Source: Polytrichum commune (taxonomy: Eukaryota > Streptophyta > Polytrichopsida > Polytrichales > Polytrichaceae). Taken from it: 64,000 nucleotides of DNA. Shown here one piece after another: positions 39,455-52,000 of the stretch (positions are counted from its first letter, which is position 1; each line of letters starts with the position of its first letter). The stretch lies in the NCBI GenBank assembly GCA_950295325.1, contig OX485803.1:310001-374000 (forward strand), written 5' to 3'. A model generated the notes under the pieces. It made no database searches and was not told the DNA's origin. It worked only from the letters and a program-made list of their open reading frames with translations. Position numbers and translations under genes: made by a program.

Positions 39455-42400
39455 AATGAGGAGTTTGGACCTGCACCCTCATATCAAACACTTCATGCAG
39501 ACCTGGTTGAAAAACGGAGAAGTGTGTAAGTTAGCACTAACTGGTACTTATGTGCAATGAACTGGTAGAAGCCACGGTTAGTTTGAGAAATAATTGGCTC
39601 AAATTCAAGACTCAACGAAAATTGCCAATCGATTTAGTGGAATCTATGGAATATCCTATTATGTCATAGAGAAAGGCGTGAAAGATGTCAACATGTAACC
39701 GGTTCACATGGAAAGAATAGGATTTCGACCAATTATGCCCAAAAATCTCCCCGGACATTGCTTATGTGGGCCTTATTTATAATGTTTGTAAGGTACAGTA
39801 GGCTCACTCATTCCGGCTTGTGACCTATTATAAACACCTAAAATTAGAGGCTTAGTAATGGAAACAAGGCTTATGTTGAGGAGTAGAATAACCTATATCA
39901 TGTGTGCACACACAAACTCGTCTACAGTGTAGCACACCGTGACATAAACTATGTTATATATTGTCTTTAGTGTCGTTTGGTATTTTATGTCACTTTGGCA
40001 AATTTTCTAGTGACATTTCTTATGAATAAGTTTACACGTACCGTCCTCCCAACTTACTTTTAGTTCATCCAAATGCCAATTATTGAAACAATGTATGTTA
40101 TATTATTCATCCTAACAATTATGTGACGAAATATTGTCATTGACGATTGAAATCTGGAAGAAAAAAACACTTGGGAAGTGTCAATACTTGTAATATTGTA
40201 CACCTATAATGGCCCCCGCTTTTTTTTAACAGGCAATGACAAATAATGTGTTTGGTTACCACTTACGGTTGGGGACACTACACGGGCGGTTTATAATTAC
40301 ATATAGAATTGGTGACACTAGATATAATGTTTGGTGCAGTGAGTGGAGGCTTCGACATAGTAGATAGGACCATGGATTTGTGATTTTTACATTTTCAAAG
40401 TTTATATCTATGGAATTGTAATAAAGTATGACATGTCACTTGTGGTCCCATATCTCACAATCATGAGAATCTAGGGAAGGTCGTATGATATTAGCCAATG
40501 CACACTTTGTCTTGTGCAAGACGCATGTGATGACCACAATGGAGTCAAGATGGGTAACACAAATGAATGCCCCTACATAATCGTGAATTTTAGGATACTC
40601 CAACATGTGAAATTTGTATAAATTTGATATACAAATTAAACGTTTCAACTCAGATGACATCTAAGTCCATTTTGAAAGGTTATTTTAACAAGATTATTAG
40701 CATTTAAATCATATCACTCTAATTATTCTCACTCACCAAAAAGTGAATGGTATAGGTGCAACTATTGTAGACAATGTGTTGGATCATATAAAACAAGGGG
40801 GATTTGCTCAAAATGTCTGATAGTGAGGATTTTCTGGCCTCATATTTTGCGTGGACTACCTCTCCTACTCACAGATTGTTTCTAGACTATTGAAAATTGA
40901 AATTTTGGTGCGTCATGGACCTTCAATTGTGGTGTAAAGACACGATGTGACAATAATGTGATCGTGCTTCCAACCGAACATGTTATATCCTTACCGTTGT
41001 ATTAATACACTATAATTATTAATTACATGATAAGATGTGATCATTCAAGTGTCATGGGATTTCTGAGCGTCATTGTCTTATGGTTTTGTGTTAGACCCAC
41101 CTCTTTGAGTTGAGCTTGAAGCAAATCAATTACACCATATAACATCATCCAATTCATACCTATGTAAGATTGCATGTATTCAAATTTCATCCATTCAAAT
41201 TCCCTTTGGTCCTTAGGCCCTCGAGCTTTAGTGTAAAATGCAGTGGGTCAAAATCTTCTTATTCCACCAACATGAGGTTTTAGATGTCAATTGTCGCGGG
41301 CCCCCAAGCTCTAATCGTGGCTCTAATGGGACTTGCCCCTTAGTGTCATCCATGCTATTCATCTTCAACCCACAAAGGTATCTTACAACCATTGCACAAC
41401 AACCAAAGAATATGACATGGGAGACTTGATTTTACATGACAAGTCATGAGACCACTCTATTCAACCTAGAATCTCCATTCTAGTGCCACACCAAATCGAA
41501 TATATAGTGTGCATACGCACATGTGATGCTATAGTGTATTGATCGATTGCTTCCTTGGGGCAAAAATAAATTATATAATAGGTGAGAGGCATAACAAGTG
41601 CACAAACACATACAATAGCTAAGGTAAGTGACTTAAAACAAACAATTTAAGCTTGGCATCACATATCTCATGTGATTGATACGAGATAATTAGCAAATCC
41701 AAAGCGTGGCCGTAACCATTTTCCTCATATTCTAAATATCTTATCCATTGTCAAAGTTAGATTTTCTTTCTTAATAACATCTACAATTGTAATATATAAT
41801 AAAACTCCTGATTTTGTTCAATGTTTGAATTATTAATGGACATTGAGCACAATATCTAATATTTTAAACACACACACACATGTCTTTCTAATGTATGTTC
41901 TTAGATACGCACCTAACTACACACCAATCGATGCATGTGTCCAATGAATACAAGTAACCAAATTAGGCATGCTTACCTCGTGTTTGCTCTAGTAATGGAA
42001 GGTCCATACATTGTAGAGTCTAAACCTAAGGTGAACAACCCTTATTTGTTTACGTTTCTTAACTGAACACCAATATTTGAGTGGTATGTGGTTACGTGTG
42101 GCTCCAAGAATAAACAAATACGAACAATACATGTGTTTAAAGGATAACGAACTAGAGTAGAGGCACCCATAACCGATCGCTTAAGAGATTATGCGTAAAA
42201 TTGGAAGAAGTATAAGATGGTACAAATTACCCCCATGTGGGAAGATAGAATCACGAGGATTGCAATTTTTCAAAGGCCCCGAATGTGTTTGGTGGTGTCA
42301 ACGTGGAAGAAATTGGGCCTCAATCTTGTAGGAGATTTTGTTTATTGGAGCCCCCCTTCATCCACGATGGATGAGTTTTATCGGAGATCCAACTCATCCA

Positions 42401-42620
42401 TCGTGACTCCCTCCCAGAGAAGTATTTGGACATAGAATGGGAGTGTACATAAAAGACCAGGCTTCCGATAGAGGTCTCATAATTATCTGATAACTTAGTG
42501 GTACCAGAATAACTATCGGACCAGCACCTCCACAAGCTTCAAGTGACCAAAGTCAATGCTCGGAGAAAGTCTTAGTTATCAGAGATTACTTGCTTACTTC
42601 AAGGCGGCCCTTCGGAAGGT
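39455..42620. repeat. Array spacer, copy C
   Basis: The fullest version of the spacer in B/C. It matches A (6,180-9,265) over most of its length and B over its right half. It serves as the empty site for the 942-bp element, the foldback MITE and the telomere units in A. No gene is seen. Confidence 0.6.
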
Positions 42621-43572
42621 TCAAATGCGGGCATTGTTCTGTTGCTTGTCTTTATTGGACGCCTATATGTAATGGGGCGTGTGGTTGGGTGAGGATCAAA
42701 GAACAAACACCATAGTCATACACGTGTCAAAAAGACATTAGATTGTTCCATCAACACTTCACAATCGATTTGAGTTAGTGTAATTTGGCGGACCTATGTA
42801 TAACTTCAAACTCCATAGTATCACGCTTTTTGGCTACCAAAGTACACGTGATAATAAGGAGTTTTGTAGCATCAACATGAGTGCATGATGAAAAAAGAGA
42901 ACTAGTGTAGCATGTGACATTATGGAACACCGCAGAGTCAACTTTGTAATATTGGCGATAACTACAATGATTACAATGTGATGCGTGGGAGCGGGTGGTT
43001 TAAGCTCTTTGGTGGTTTATTTTAATGTGTGGGAAGGAAACGTGACAATAAGGAGTAAGGTTTAAACTAATAACATTTGTCCATCCCCTATGGCTTCCCG
43101 GTACAAGAGAAGAAGTGACATTAAGGAGGTTGATGTTACAGGATTCAAAGTGCATTTGGTCAAGAAATCAAGGGAGGCCCAATTTTCAATCCAATTATTT
43201 TGTTGATGCACATACCATAAAGTGTTGGATCATCTTCACTTGAGAATGTCCACTTGGCACTGCAAATGTCGAGGTGGAGGGGTCCTTGGGATGGTTTACA
43301 TAAGGTCCGGGTTCAAAAAACCTCGGATCCAAAACACCCTTGAGTTTTGGTGGGAGAGTGATGCCACATTAGCACCACTTCGGTTTGTTTATACCTCGGT
43401 CCCATACTACCCCAGTCAAAACTCCTTGGGTCCTTGGCCACAACCAATAAGATCACTCGATTTTGGATTCTTTTTTGGTTTTGGATCATAGCATAAACCT
43501 ACCCTTAATTATTTAGGGCCCAAAACCCAAAAATTGCATGTTAAAAGGAACCCTTGTAATTGTACGTAATTT
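42621..43572. repeat. Long array repeat R, copy R4 (5' fragment; end of the array)
   Basis: It matches the first kilobase of R1-R3 and stops abruptly at about 43,572, after TTGTACGTAATT. Beyond this point no array sequence recurs, so this is the right border of the tandem array. Confidence 0.7.
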
Positions 43573-43669
43573 ACCTTTAGATGCAAAGACCATAGATAAG
43601 CTCGAAGTTTGGATCCTCAAACATGAGCATGAGCAATTTGTCTCTTGAGCAAGGCTCGTGAAGGGCCTC

Positions 43670-43705
43670 CCCCCCCCCCCCGCGGGTGGCGGGGGGGGGG
43701 GGGGA
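43670..43705. repeat. C/G homopolymer hairpin
   Basis: A run of about 14 C is followed by GCGGGTGGCG and a run of about 14 G, so the strand can fold on itself. It lies about 100 bp outside the array border. Such sequence is also prone to sequencing and assembly error. Confidence 0.8.
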
Positions 43706-45060
43706 CTCTTTCTTTTAATTTTAAATGATGTATGTGGGTGAATATGAGATAAAATCCTCTAAATACGATAACATTATGGAGAAAAAACAAAATATGTATC
43801 TATGAATGGTACAAATGGACTCTTGTATTTTTACAAAGGTTTTCAATTTGATGTGATAAATGAGGGCATTCACGGTTGGGGTACCAAGATAAGTTTACAT
43901 AGTTGATGTGCTTAGATTTGTATTGTGAAGCATATTTTGGATCATACGTACATTTAATATTCCATATTGAGTACACTGACAAAGTTTATTTACAAGGAAT
44001 AGGGTTATCTAAGATATCATTTTGATTCCTAAATGAACATCCATAGGTGTTGTCAAAACTATTGACCTTAGGATCAAGGAATGAAAAGGATAACAAAAAT
44101 TAATTGAAATGATCCCAATTTTTTCCCTCACAATTATCGTTCAATTTGTGTACCAATAGAATTGAAAATGTGTTGCATACCAATTGTATAGCTTTACATA
44201 TGACACCAAACATGGCCAACAATACACACTAACATGGCTACATGAAAAAGGAACGTTTAGTATTACAATTGGATATAAATTAAAAAATTAAAAAATTAAA
44301 ATGTATGGACACATGACACTTACACCAAGGTACTAGGATGGAAAACATGAAATAATTCACCTATGATGTACACTTCAATAACGAAATTGCTATTGATGTG
44401 GCCCAAACAAGTCATATGACCTCTTTACAAGCCCTATGACCTATCTACTCATTTCATAAAGGATTTATCTATTATTGGTGATTATTTAATAATAAATAAT
44501 ATATTTCTTGGTAAATTCTATGACCTATCTACTTATCTATTTGAAATTTATTGATCAAATAATAGTAAATAATAATAAACATTGAGATCCAATGCGACAA
44601 AGTCCTTAATTCCTTTGTCCCAAAAGTAGTACCCCAATCGTGAATGGACCCAAATGCATCCACTACATACATAAAACATATATTATTAAACAAGTAAGCC
44701 TTAATACATACACAATTCAATTTCACTTTCCAGTGGGAAAGTTATTAAAATCTTTGTCATCATCGATGGGATAAAAGTCATATTAATATAAGCCTAGAAC
44801 ATGTGTCATTGAAGCTCAGAGTAGTATTCTCGGGGGGGGGGGGTGTGCACCTTTCATTTAAAACCAAGAATTGTGTGCATGTGCAACATACTCTAAAAAT
44901 CCCTTATGTGCAAGTGGTTTTTTCTTTAAGTTTTTAAAAATTAAATGAACCAATATTCTTGTTCGTTGATATAAATACAGGTGAAAATATTTCTACTTAA
45001 AAAAATTACGTTCATATATAATCATTAACAAAAATATGCAAAGATACTTTTGATTAACAA
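43706..45060. other. AT-rich intergenic stretch
   Basis: No ORF with family features. There is a G13 run at about 44,833-44,846 and short TAATAATAAATAAT-type low-complexity segments at about 44,490-44,575. Confidence 0.6.
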
Positions 45061-45429
45061 TCAATTCCTATCATGTGTAAAATGCAGCACCCTATCATTC
45101 ATCATAAAGTCATTAAAGACTTTTTCATCCCCTGGATGTAACTTATAAGCATCTAAGTCTATAATATATGTCATGGAAGCTAATGCAATCATTGTTTCAA
45201 AAGATCGGTATGATTGTAAGTCCACTTGTTTATACTCCACCCAATGATTACCAATTTTTCTACACATCTTACAAACCCTCCCAACAAAGCAACCCTCAAT
45301 TGGAGTTGATTTTTTTGGGTCTACCACATTTTTGGACAATTCTACCTTCATGTGTGTTTTTGGCTTGACTTTCCTTGCATACATCTCGTAGTTTTGATGG
45401 TAATCAAAACTCAAAAGCAACTTGAGCAA
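45061..45429 (-). pseudogene. 122-codon ORF of unknown family, related to relics in R
   Basis: An open frame with coding-like composition and features such as GCFVGRVCKMCRKIGNHW and YKLHPGDEKVFNDFM. The same peptide blocks occur, broken by stops, in R1 and R2 on the minus strand, and a third decayed piece lies at about 46,240-46,360. Similarity at the peptide level between independent loci argues that it once coded. I do not recognise the family. The short length and lack of flanking exons suggest a fragment. It could be a mobile-element remnant. Confidence 0.4.
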
Positions 45430-46142
45430 AAGAAAAGCTACTTGACCCTTTTATTCCACTTGTTAGTTAGTCTCTACCATGCATGCTTTGATAAGAGCCA
45501 CAACTTAATTCAGAGACAAGACAAGCATTTTGCTCTCTATTCAAAATCAAGAATTCAATTGTTGGAATAATTTATCTATAAACACCTATTATTGCTTCCA
45601 CAATCAAATACACAAAAGTAGTAATGTGATGAGCACCCAAGAGGAGGGAGGGGCGATGTGAAACACATGAAATGAATGTGGAAAGGAGGAGATTTGAGCA
45701 CCTTTTCAATCTCAACAAACTTTTATGTTGGCCTTTGTGACAAGACCTAACTTTTAGGTCACCTAATGCTTACAATCACTACTTGCATCAACCACCTGCA
45801 TCGACATCCACATCCCCTTTGATCAACCTTTATAAAGAAACACAACCCAATTCTCTTGCAACCCTGAGCAAGAAGTGGCCCCGTTCTCAACTCGATGACC
45901 CCTTCCAAAACCCTTATACTACCTCTTTCATACATGCATGAATGAGAAAAAGAAATTATAAAATTATCCATTTGACTTTCATCCAATACTAAATACTTAT
46001 CCCATAAAGTCTAGTGACACTACCATACAAGTACAAATGTTGTATATTTTCTAGAGGCCCTTCATACATGTACATAAATATATGAGCTATAATTTGTGTA
46101 GCATATGTATATGCAGTACGAAAAAGTTCAAATTACTACCCC

Positions 46143-46195
46143 TTTCGTGCACTCACATACACTCATATGTGTTATGAAAGGGGGTAGTAATAAAA
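46143..46195. repeat. Miniature hairpin
   Basis: ACTACCCCTTTC is matched by GAAAGGGGGTAGT about 30 bases downstream, and the core ACACTCATATGTGTT is partly palindromic. Confidence 0.5.
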
Positions 46196-46199
46196 TCTA

Positions 46200-47441
46200 G
46201 CTCCATCAACATTTGATCAAATAATTCATAAGTCCATTTTAACCCTTTGTAACAACATAACCATGTTTGCATATGCAAAGGATAACGTGCCATTAAGTCC
46301 ATAGGTTATTTATATTCTACATACTATTATCAAAATATAGCCACTCTATAAACACTTTCAATATACTAAGTCTTGATAGTCTAAGGCTTTGTAAATTTAG
46401 ATGTCTTACGTGGTGATGGCACAATCCAGAGAGCATAATTGGGAGGAGTTGAAGAGCACTCGAAAGGGCTCAAGTTTGGGAAAACCTAGAACACAAAAGC
46501 AAACCCTAACAAAATGGATTGGGTAGTCATTGGGGATGATAACCAAATGATAACAATGGATTAAAACATAAATAGGATGAAACCTTCAAATTATTATTAA
46601 AATTTTATCTCTAAACATTAGGACCCCATGCTTTCGTACATCTACCCTACTTTTAAATTCTTAATAGACTTTTTTATTTGTACTCATTGCCCAAAATAAA
46701 TTAGCTCCCCCTTATGTATATTATGTATGGTAATGTCTCAAATGTGCCCATTTTCATAATCACATTAGTTTGTACATGGTGTGAGGAATTCACTCTTTGG
46801 GGTATGAAGTCTATTTTGAGATGTTGCCACATGTCGTTTCCTACTATGAGCTCAAACCCTCGTGTAAAACTTGACTTCAATTTTTGCTCTAAACCCATGG
46901 GGAATGTTTGATTTTGGACTTCCTTTGATATTGGACCCTAATGAAAACCCACCTTAATAGATATTGTATGCATGTGAGAAGGGGGAAGTAGATTTGGAGC
47001 TCCTTTTTGAAATAAGAACTTTCTCTTGTGGTTTTGATTGTCATCAACTTCACATTTATTTGAATTTAATTGTCAAGAAATTCGTTGATTGTAGTAGAAC
47101 CTTAACTATTAAAGGTCACAAAGTGTTTCTTGAAGGTGAGATAACTTAAGATGAACGATTATCCATACTCAAATGTCATTCACAAGAAAAGGGAGGTAGT
47201 TACCAAGTACCCAAAGTTTACATCCATTTACTTAAGATTTACATTTAACATCTTGACACGACATAAATCCATGAATAAGATTTTGATTGTAAATATCCAT
47301 AAAAATGATCACATCAAGGTACTATGGAATGAAATTGCATTCCAAGGTTCAATCTATAAACAATGCAGTTTGAGAATTTGAAAAAATACAATAATATGTA
47401 AAAGTACTACATATAACATGTATATTGTGCAACACATTATA
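46200..47441. other. Intergenic stretch, no supported gene
   Basis: Apart from the decayed relic at about 46,240-46,360, only short unrelated ORFs are present. There are no splice-supported frames or repeats. Confidence 0.5.
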
Positions 47442-47753
47442 CTTGTAAATTATCACTTCATGGGTATTGTTATTTTTTCATGTGGTTTTCTTTTAAGAAA
47501 ATTTGAGTTTGTTGTGAGAGGAGATGGGAGGTTGATTTTGGAAGTTATGTGCAAATGACATGAGTGCAACTAAGTCCATCCTAATGTGAAAATTTGTTAC
47601 ACATACATGGAAATGATGAAATCCCCCCCCCAAAAAAAAAGAAAAAGAAAAAGAAGGACTAGTACATGAGTTTGAAATGACGTTGAGCCCCATTTGGGTC
47701 TCCAAGTCCTTTAGGGGTTAACCTTTGAAGGTCATTGTTACATGTAATGTGTG

Positions 47754-47793
<40 letters not shown>

Positions 47794-48003
47794 GGGGGGG
47801 GATTTCATCATTTCCATGTATGTGTAAACACATTTTCTCATTATCATGGACTTAGTTGCACTCATGTCACTTGCACATAACTTCCAAAATCAACCTCCCA
47901 TCTCCTCCGGATCCCACAACAAACTCAAATTTTCTTATGTAAATTTTCTTAAAAGAAAACCACATGAAAAAATAACAATACCCATGAAGTGATAATTTAC
48001 AAG
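47442..48003. mobile_element. Large foldback element (about 200-bp arms, 145-bp loop)
   Basis: The left arm (47,442-47,640) begins CTTGTAAATTATCACTTCAT and ends CCCCCCCCCAAAAAAAAA. The right arm (47,784-48,003) is its reverse complement with scattered mismatches and a short insertion (about 12-14 bp) that duplicates AAATTTTCTTA. The loop contains a TA run (about 47,759-47,785). The arms are similar enough for a transcript to form a long hairpin. No target-site duplication is obvious. It could be a foldback transposon or a hairpin small-RNA locus. Confidence 0.75.
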
Positions 48004-48446
48004 AATCTCAAGCATGTCAAGCCACTAATAACATATGTGGGCAATCAAAGCGAAGTTCAACTGATGTTAGTTTAAAAAAAAAACGCTTCTAGTTTTTTCT
48101 GACGTAGGTCAAAGCAACGTCCCTTGTTGCAAATATACAAACATATCTTCTAAAACTCATCCTTTTAATGGTAAATCAACTACAAAGTAAGCCCTTCGAA
48201 ACATATTTTATAAGGAAACATGTATACCCAGAATCAACACTGGACCTAAAATAACCCTATGTATCCGTTTCGTACATATAGGGACATCACATGTCTGTAT
48301 GGGTACATAATGGTGCATAGGATTAACAACGTGGTTTTGAGATGAACCCCCAGGCGTTGAGAGCTTGCTGTGTGTAGAGAAGTACGTATTCATTGCCAGA
48401 ATCCTAAGTTGCTCGCATCTGAAATCGCAGCATTTCTTTTCTGACA

Positions 48447-49010
48447 ATTGAAGGCTACCTGATCGCCGTTGCCGTAATTCTTTTGTTCGAATCTCATCTT
48501 CAAACTGTCAGCTAATTACAGATGCCACACGTTTGTCGAGATTAGTTTGTGTGGATTGAGACAGTGGAAGAGGAAGTGTCTGCTACCCTCGATAAAGTCA
48601 GTACTGCCCGTTTGAGTTTTCTGACTTGCAATTTTGGGAACCCTAATTCAAGATGTCTCAAGTTTTGTCAAATTGAGCTAGAAACATAAGCGTAAAAGAG
48701 AGTTTGTATACGTGGAGTAAGAGGAATACTTTTATGAAGTTTGTAACGATTGAAAAAGAGGAATTAGGAGTTTTAACTGACAGACGATTGAAGGTTGCCT
48801 GATCTGCATTGCCTCATTCCTTCTGTTCGAAACTCTTCTTCAAGCCCTGAGCTAAAATGAGATGCCAGACGTCTGTGAAGATTAGTTTGTGTGGATTGAG
48901 ATAGAGAAAGAAGAAATTCAACGCTACCTGTTGGAATTATCTGGCTGCAAATTCTAAAACCCTAATTAAGATGTTGCAAGCTTGTGGAATTTCGCCATAA
49001 GCTTAAAGAA
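48447..49010 (+). repeat. Tandem duplication of the NRDE2 upstream region
   Basis: Sequence from about 48,447 (ATTGAAGGCTACCTGATCGC) recurs about 340 bp downstream from about 48,787 (ATTGAAGGTTGCCTGATCTG). Both copies keep GATTAGTTTGTGTGGATTGA and an ACCCTAATT block. The second copy runs into the first exon of NRDE2, so the duplicated unit probably is promoter or 5' UTR. Confidence 0.7.
48957..48965 (+). promoter_or_regulatory. Telo-box-like motif upstream of NRDE2
   Basis: AAACCCTAA lies 86 bp before the proposed start codon. It is a known plant promoter motif of housekeeping and translation-related genes. The upstream duplicate has a weaker form (GGAACCCTAATTC at about 48,639). Confidence 0.4.
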
Positions 49011-49050
49011 TTTGGTGGGCATTGAGGAAGAGGAAGTAGTAGGTCGGGCC

Positions 49051-52000
49051 ATGGCGGAGAGAGCAGCCGGGGCCATGGGGGACGGTGCCATGGGCGAACA
49101 GCAAGGAGAAGGCGAGAACGAAGGAGAAGGAATTTCTGGGAGCTCGCAATTCTCATTGTTTCCGGGCTCTGTTGGTGGATTCTCTTCGTTTCCTGGCTCC
49201 ATGGTGCAGTCAGCCGCAGCTCGTCCTATGCCGTCTCTCTTTCCAAGCACAGGAAATGTGAGCACTGATCCTTTCTTCCTTGTTGGTGCTCATATACATC
49301 CCTGCGTTTAGGACTGTGGATAGTTGTTGCAAATTGTTCTAGGTACCTTGATGTTTTGTATTTATTGAGGTTCTTAGAATAGATATGTGTTTTACAGGAG
49401 TGAATTAGGTCTCAGGAGTGAATCTCTGATCCTCTCTTCCTGATTGGTGTTCATATAGATCCCATGGATTAAGGACTGTGGGTAGTTGTTGTAAAGTGTT
49501 CTAGTTACCTCGAGGTTTTGTCTTTATTGAGATTTTCGGAATTGATATGTGTTTCACAGCAGTGAATCAGGTATAAGGGGTGAATGTGGATCAGTCTTCT
49601 TGATTTGGAATACCGTATTATTAAAAAGTTAATGAGACAAAGGAAAGAATTAATTTTTTGAATTATACTGGATATCAACTGAATGGGTGTTTTCTGAATA
49701 CCTTGAATCTTCTGAAGTTCATTTGAGAATGTGTTCATTGTGCATCAACAAAATTAGCTCTTGGGTTTAGTTCATGGGTATATCTCGAAATGTCCAACAG
49801 GAATTCAATGTGATAATGAGAGACGGATTAATTGTTATTTGTGAGATTGAGGTCATGTGGGCTATGAAATTTCTGCTACAATGACCTAGGCATGTGGTCA
49901 GTTGACACATTGTCTGAATTGCACAAAAAGAAGGCAGGGTTGAAGGCACAATTGGGCGCTAGTAATTGTTGTAACCCACCAAGGTATTCTTGCTGCTGAA
50001 TGTGGACTCCGGCTTTCAGGTGCATGTTAAACAAGGACCAGATGGAGGTCAGTTATGGTTACAAAACCTGAGCTTCTCAGAAAGCCTTCTGCCTCCTGCC
50101 CCTGACTTTACAGCCGGCAAAGTCATTGAGAATTTGCTGGGCAGGGAAACCTTGGTTGAGTTTGAAAGAAGACAAAGCCAAGGAACAAACGTGGAGGGAA
50201 GGAACAATGACCCTGGAACAGAAAGTGGGAGTTCTATGTCCGATGCAGACATTGGCAAAGGAGAGGGAGAGCAAGCAGAACGAAAGAGAAGGAAGGCAAA
50301 AAGAAGAAGAAAGCAGAAAAAGGAGGAGGATAGAAGTAGACATAGGGAGCAGAGGCAAACCGGAGGTGATGATTGGCAAATTGGTTCCTTGGAAGGTCAA
50401 TCACTGGACAGGAAAACTGTTGTAAAAGCTTGGGTAGATAAGAAATCAAAGATGGTGAAGGAGTATTACTTTGACAGTCGTGGAGATCGTGACAACATTG
50501 CGTTCGGTTCTTTGTACAGGTGTGTCTTTTCTGTCCATCTCCATCTTTTCTAACGCCCTCAGAATGTTGTCTTCAGAAGAATCCAACTACAACATATTCA
50601 ATTGTATCAGTTGAACAAGGGCATGACGTGTCCCTGTTGGAATCCTAGTTTCTCCTTGCAAGACTTCACTTTGCAAGACAATCTAAAGGGAGTGTGTGTG
50701 CTGTGAGATGCATCACATCTTCTCATTTGTGGTTGCTGGGACAGGATGGATGTAGCAAGGTACAGTCGGCTTCAGTTTGAGGGAGGGGCTGAGAGGGAAG
50801 GTAGGAGGAGGAATGCAACCACTCTGGATGTGCCAGAAGCTGAGGGTGCCGTTCAGGAGAGCAAGGCTTATCGATACTGGTCAGGTGAAGCTATGGCACT
50901 TGAGAGGAAGCGTGACTTCAGACGCATTCGAGTACACCCACTGCAGCCTTCTAGGGATGCAGACAGCAATTCTCCAAACTTGAGTGCATTCATTCCAGTT
51001 GGGTCACATGAAAGTGAGAAGGTAAACTATCTTTTTCTATCAACTTTTAATCAGTAAATTTGCAGTGAATTTGAATCAGTTGGACATTCTTCCTCTTTTG
51101 TACAAACACCGTTTATTCTAGAGTGAATGGGATGCTTGTTTCAAGATTGTTAAGCAGGGAGCTCAAAAGTGTGTAGTGCTTGACGTTCTGTTTGTTCACA
51201 TCTAGTGCAATCATTTTCCACTTAATTTCATCCACGTTCTCCTAGTATATTCAGGTCCCCTGTCGAAGGGGTTAAATTATGGCACTTAATTTTCTAGGGG
51301 CTTTCTCATTTGTCTGTATGCACACTAATTGCAGCTGCTGTTGCTCATCATTTACAGGAAGGAAAAGAGGAGGAAGATGTACATGATGGTGAAAGCTGGG
51401 ATGACTTCATTACTCGACGAACAAGGGAGTTCAACACTGTAACCCGTGAACGTCCTGGAGATGAAAGTGTGTGGCTTGATTTTGCTAATTTTCAGGTATT
51501 CAATTCTCATGCTTTGAAACAACATATAGCGCACTGCACACACATTCCCTTGAATTTTTGTTGACATAATTCGGTTTCTATTTCAGGATGAGTTGATACA
51601 GGTGACTCAAAAAAAAGGTGCAAAACAGCAAGTGATTGACAAGAAAATCTCAATTTTGGAGAAGGCATTAGAGCACCATGCAGACAGTGTGGAGCTAATG
51701 TTACTATATCTCCAGGCATGTAGCCTTCGTGACACAGTTGCAGAAGTACTTTCAAAGTGGGAGAAAGCAGTTCCCATGTTTTCAGGAAGCTACCGCTTTT
51801 GGAAAGAGTTCTTGGCATTCATTAGTTCACAGTTCTCAATGTTCTCTGTGTCAACAATCCGCGCCTTGCTTATTCGAGCTCTTGGGGCTCTCACTGCTGC
51901 ACGTGATCGATTACTGAATGGGGTTGGTCATCTTTTCCCATGTTAAAACTGACTTTTTTTATGACTTTTTTTATTGTTCTCAGCAGGGTCATTGCACTCC

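Noticed and set aside
43670-43705. Possible assembly artefact
   Set aside because: It could be one, but the sequence is kept as reported because the flanks are continuous and I cannot inspect reads.
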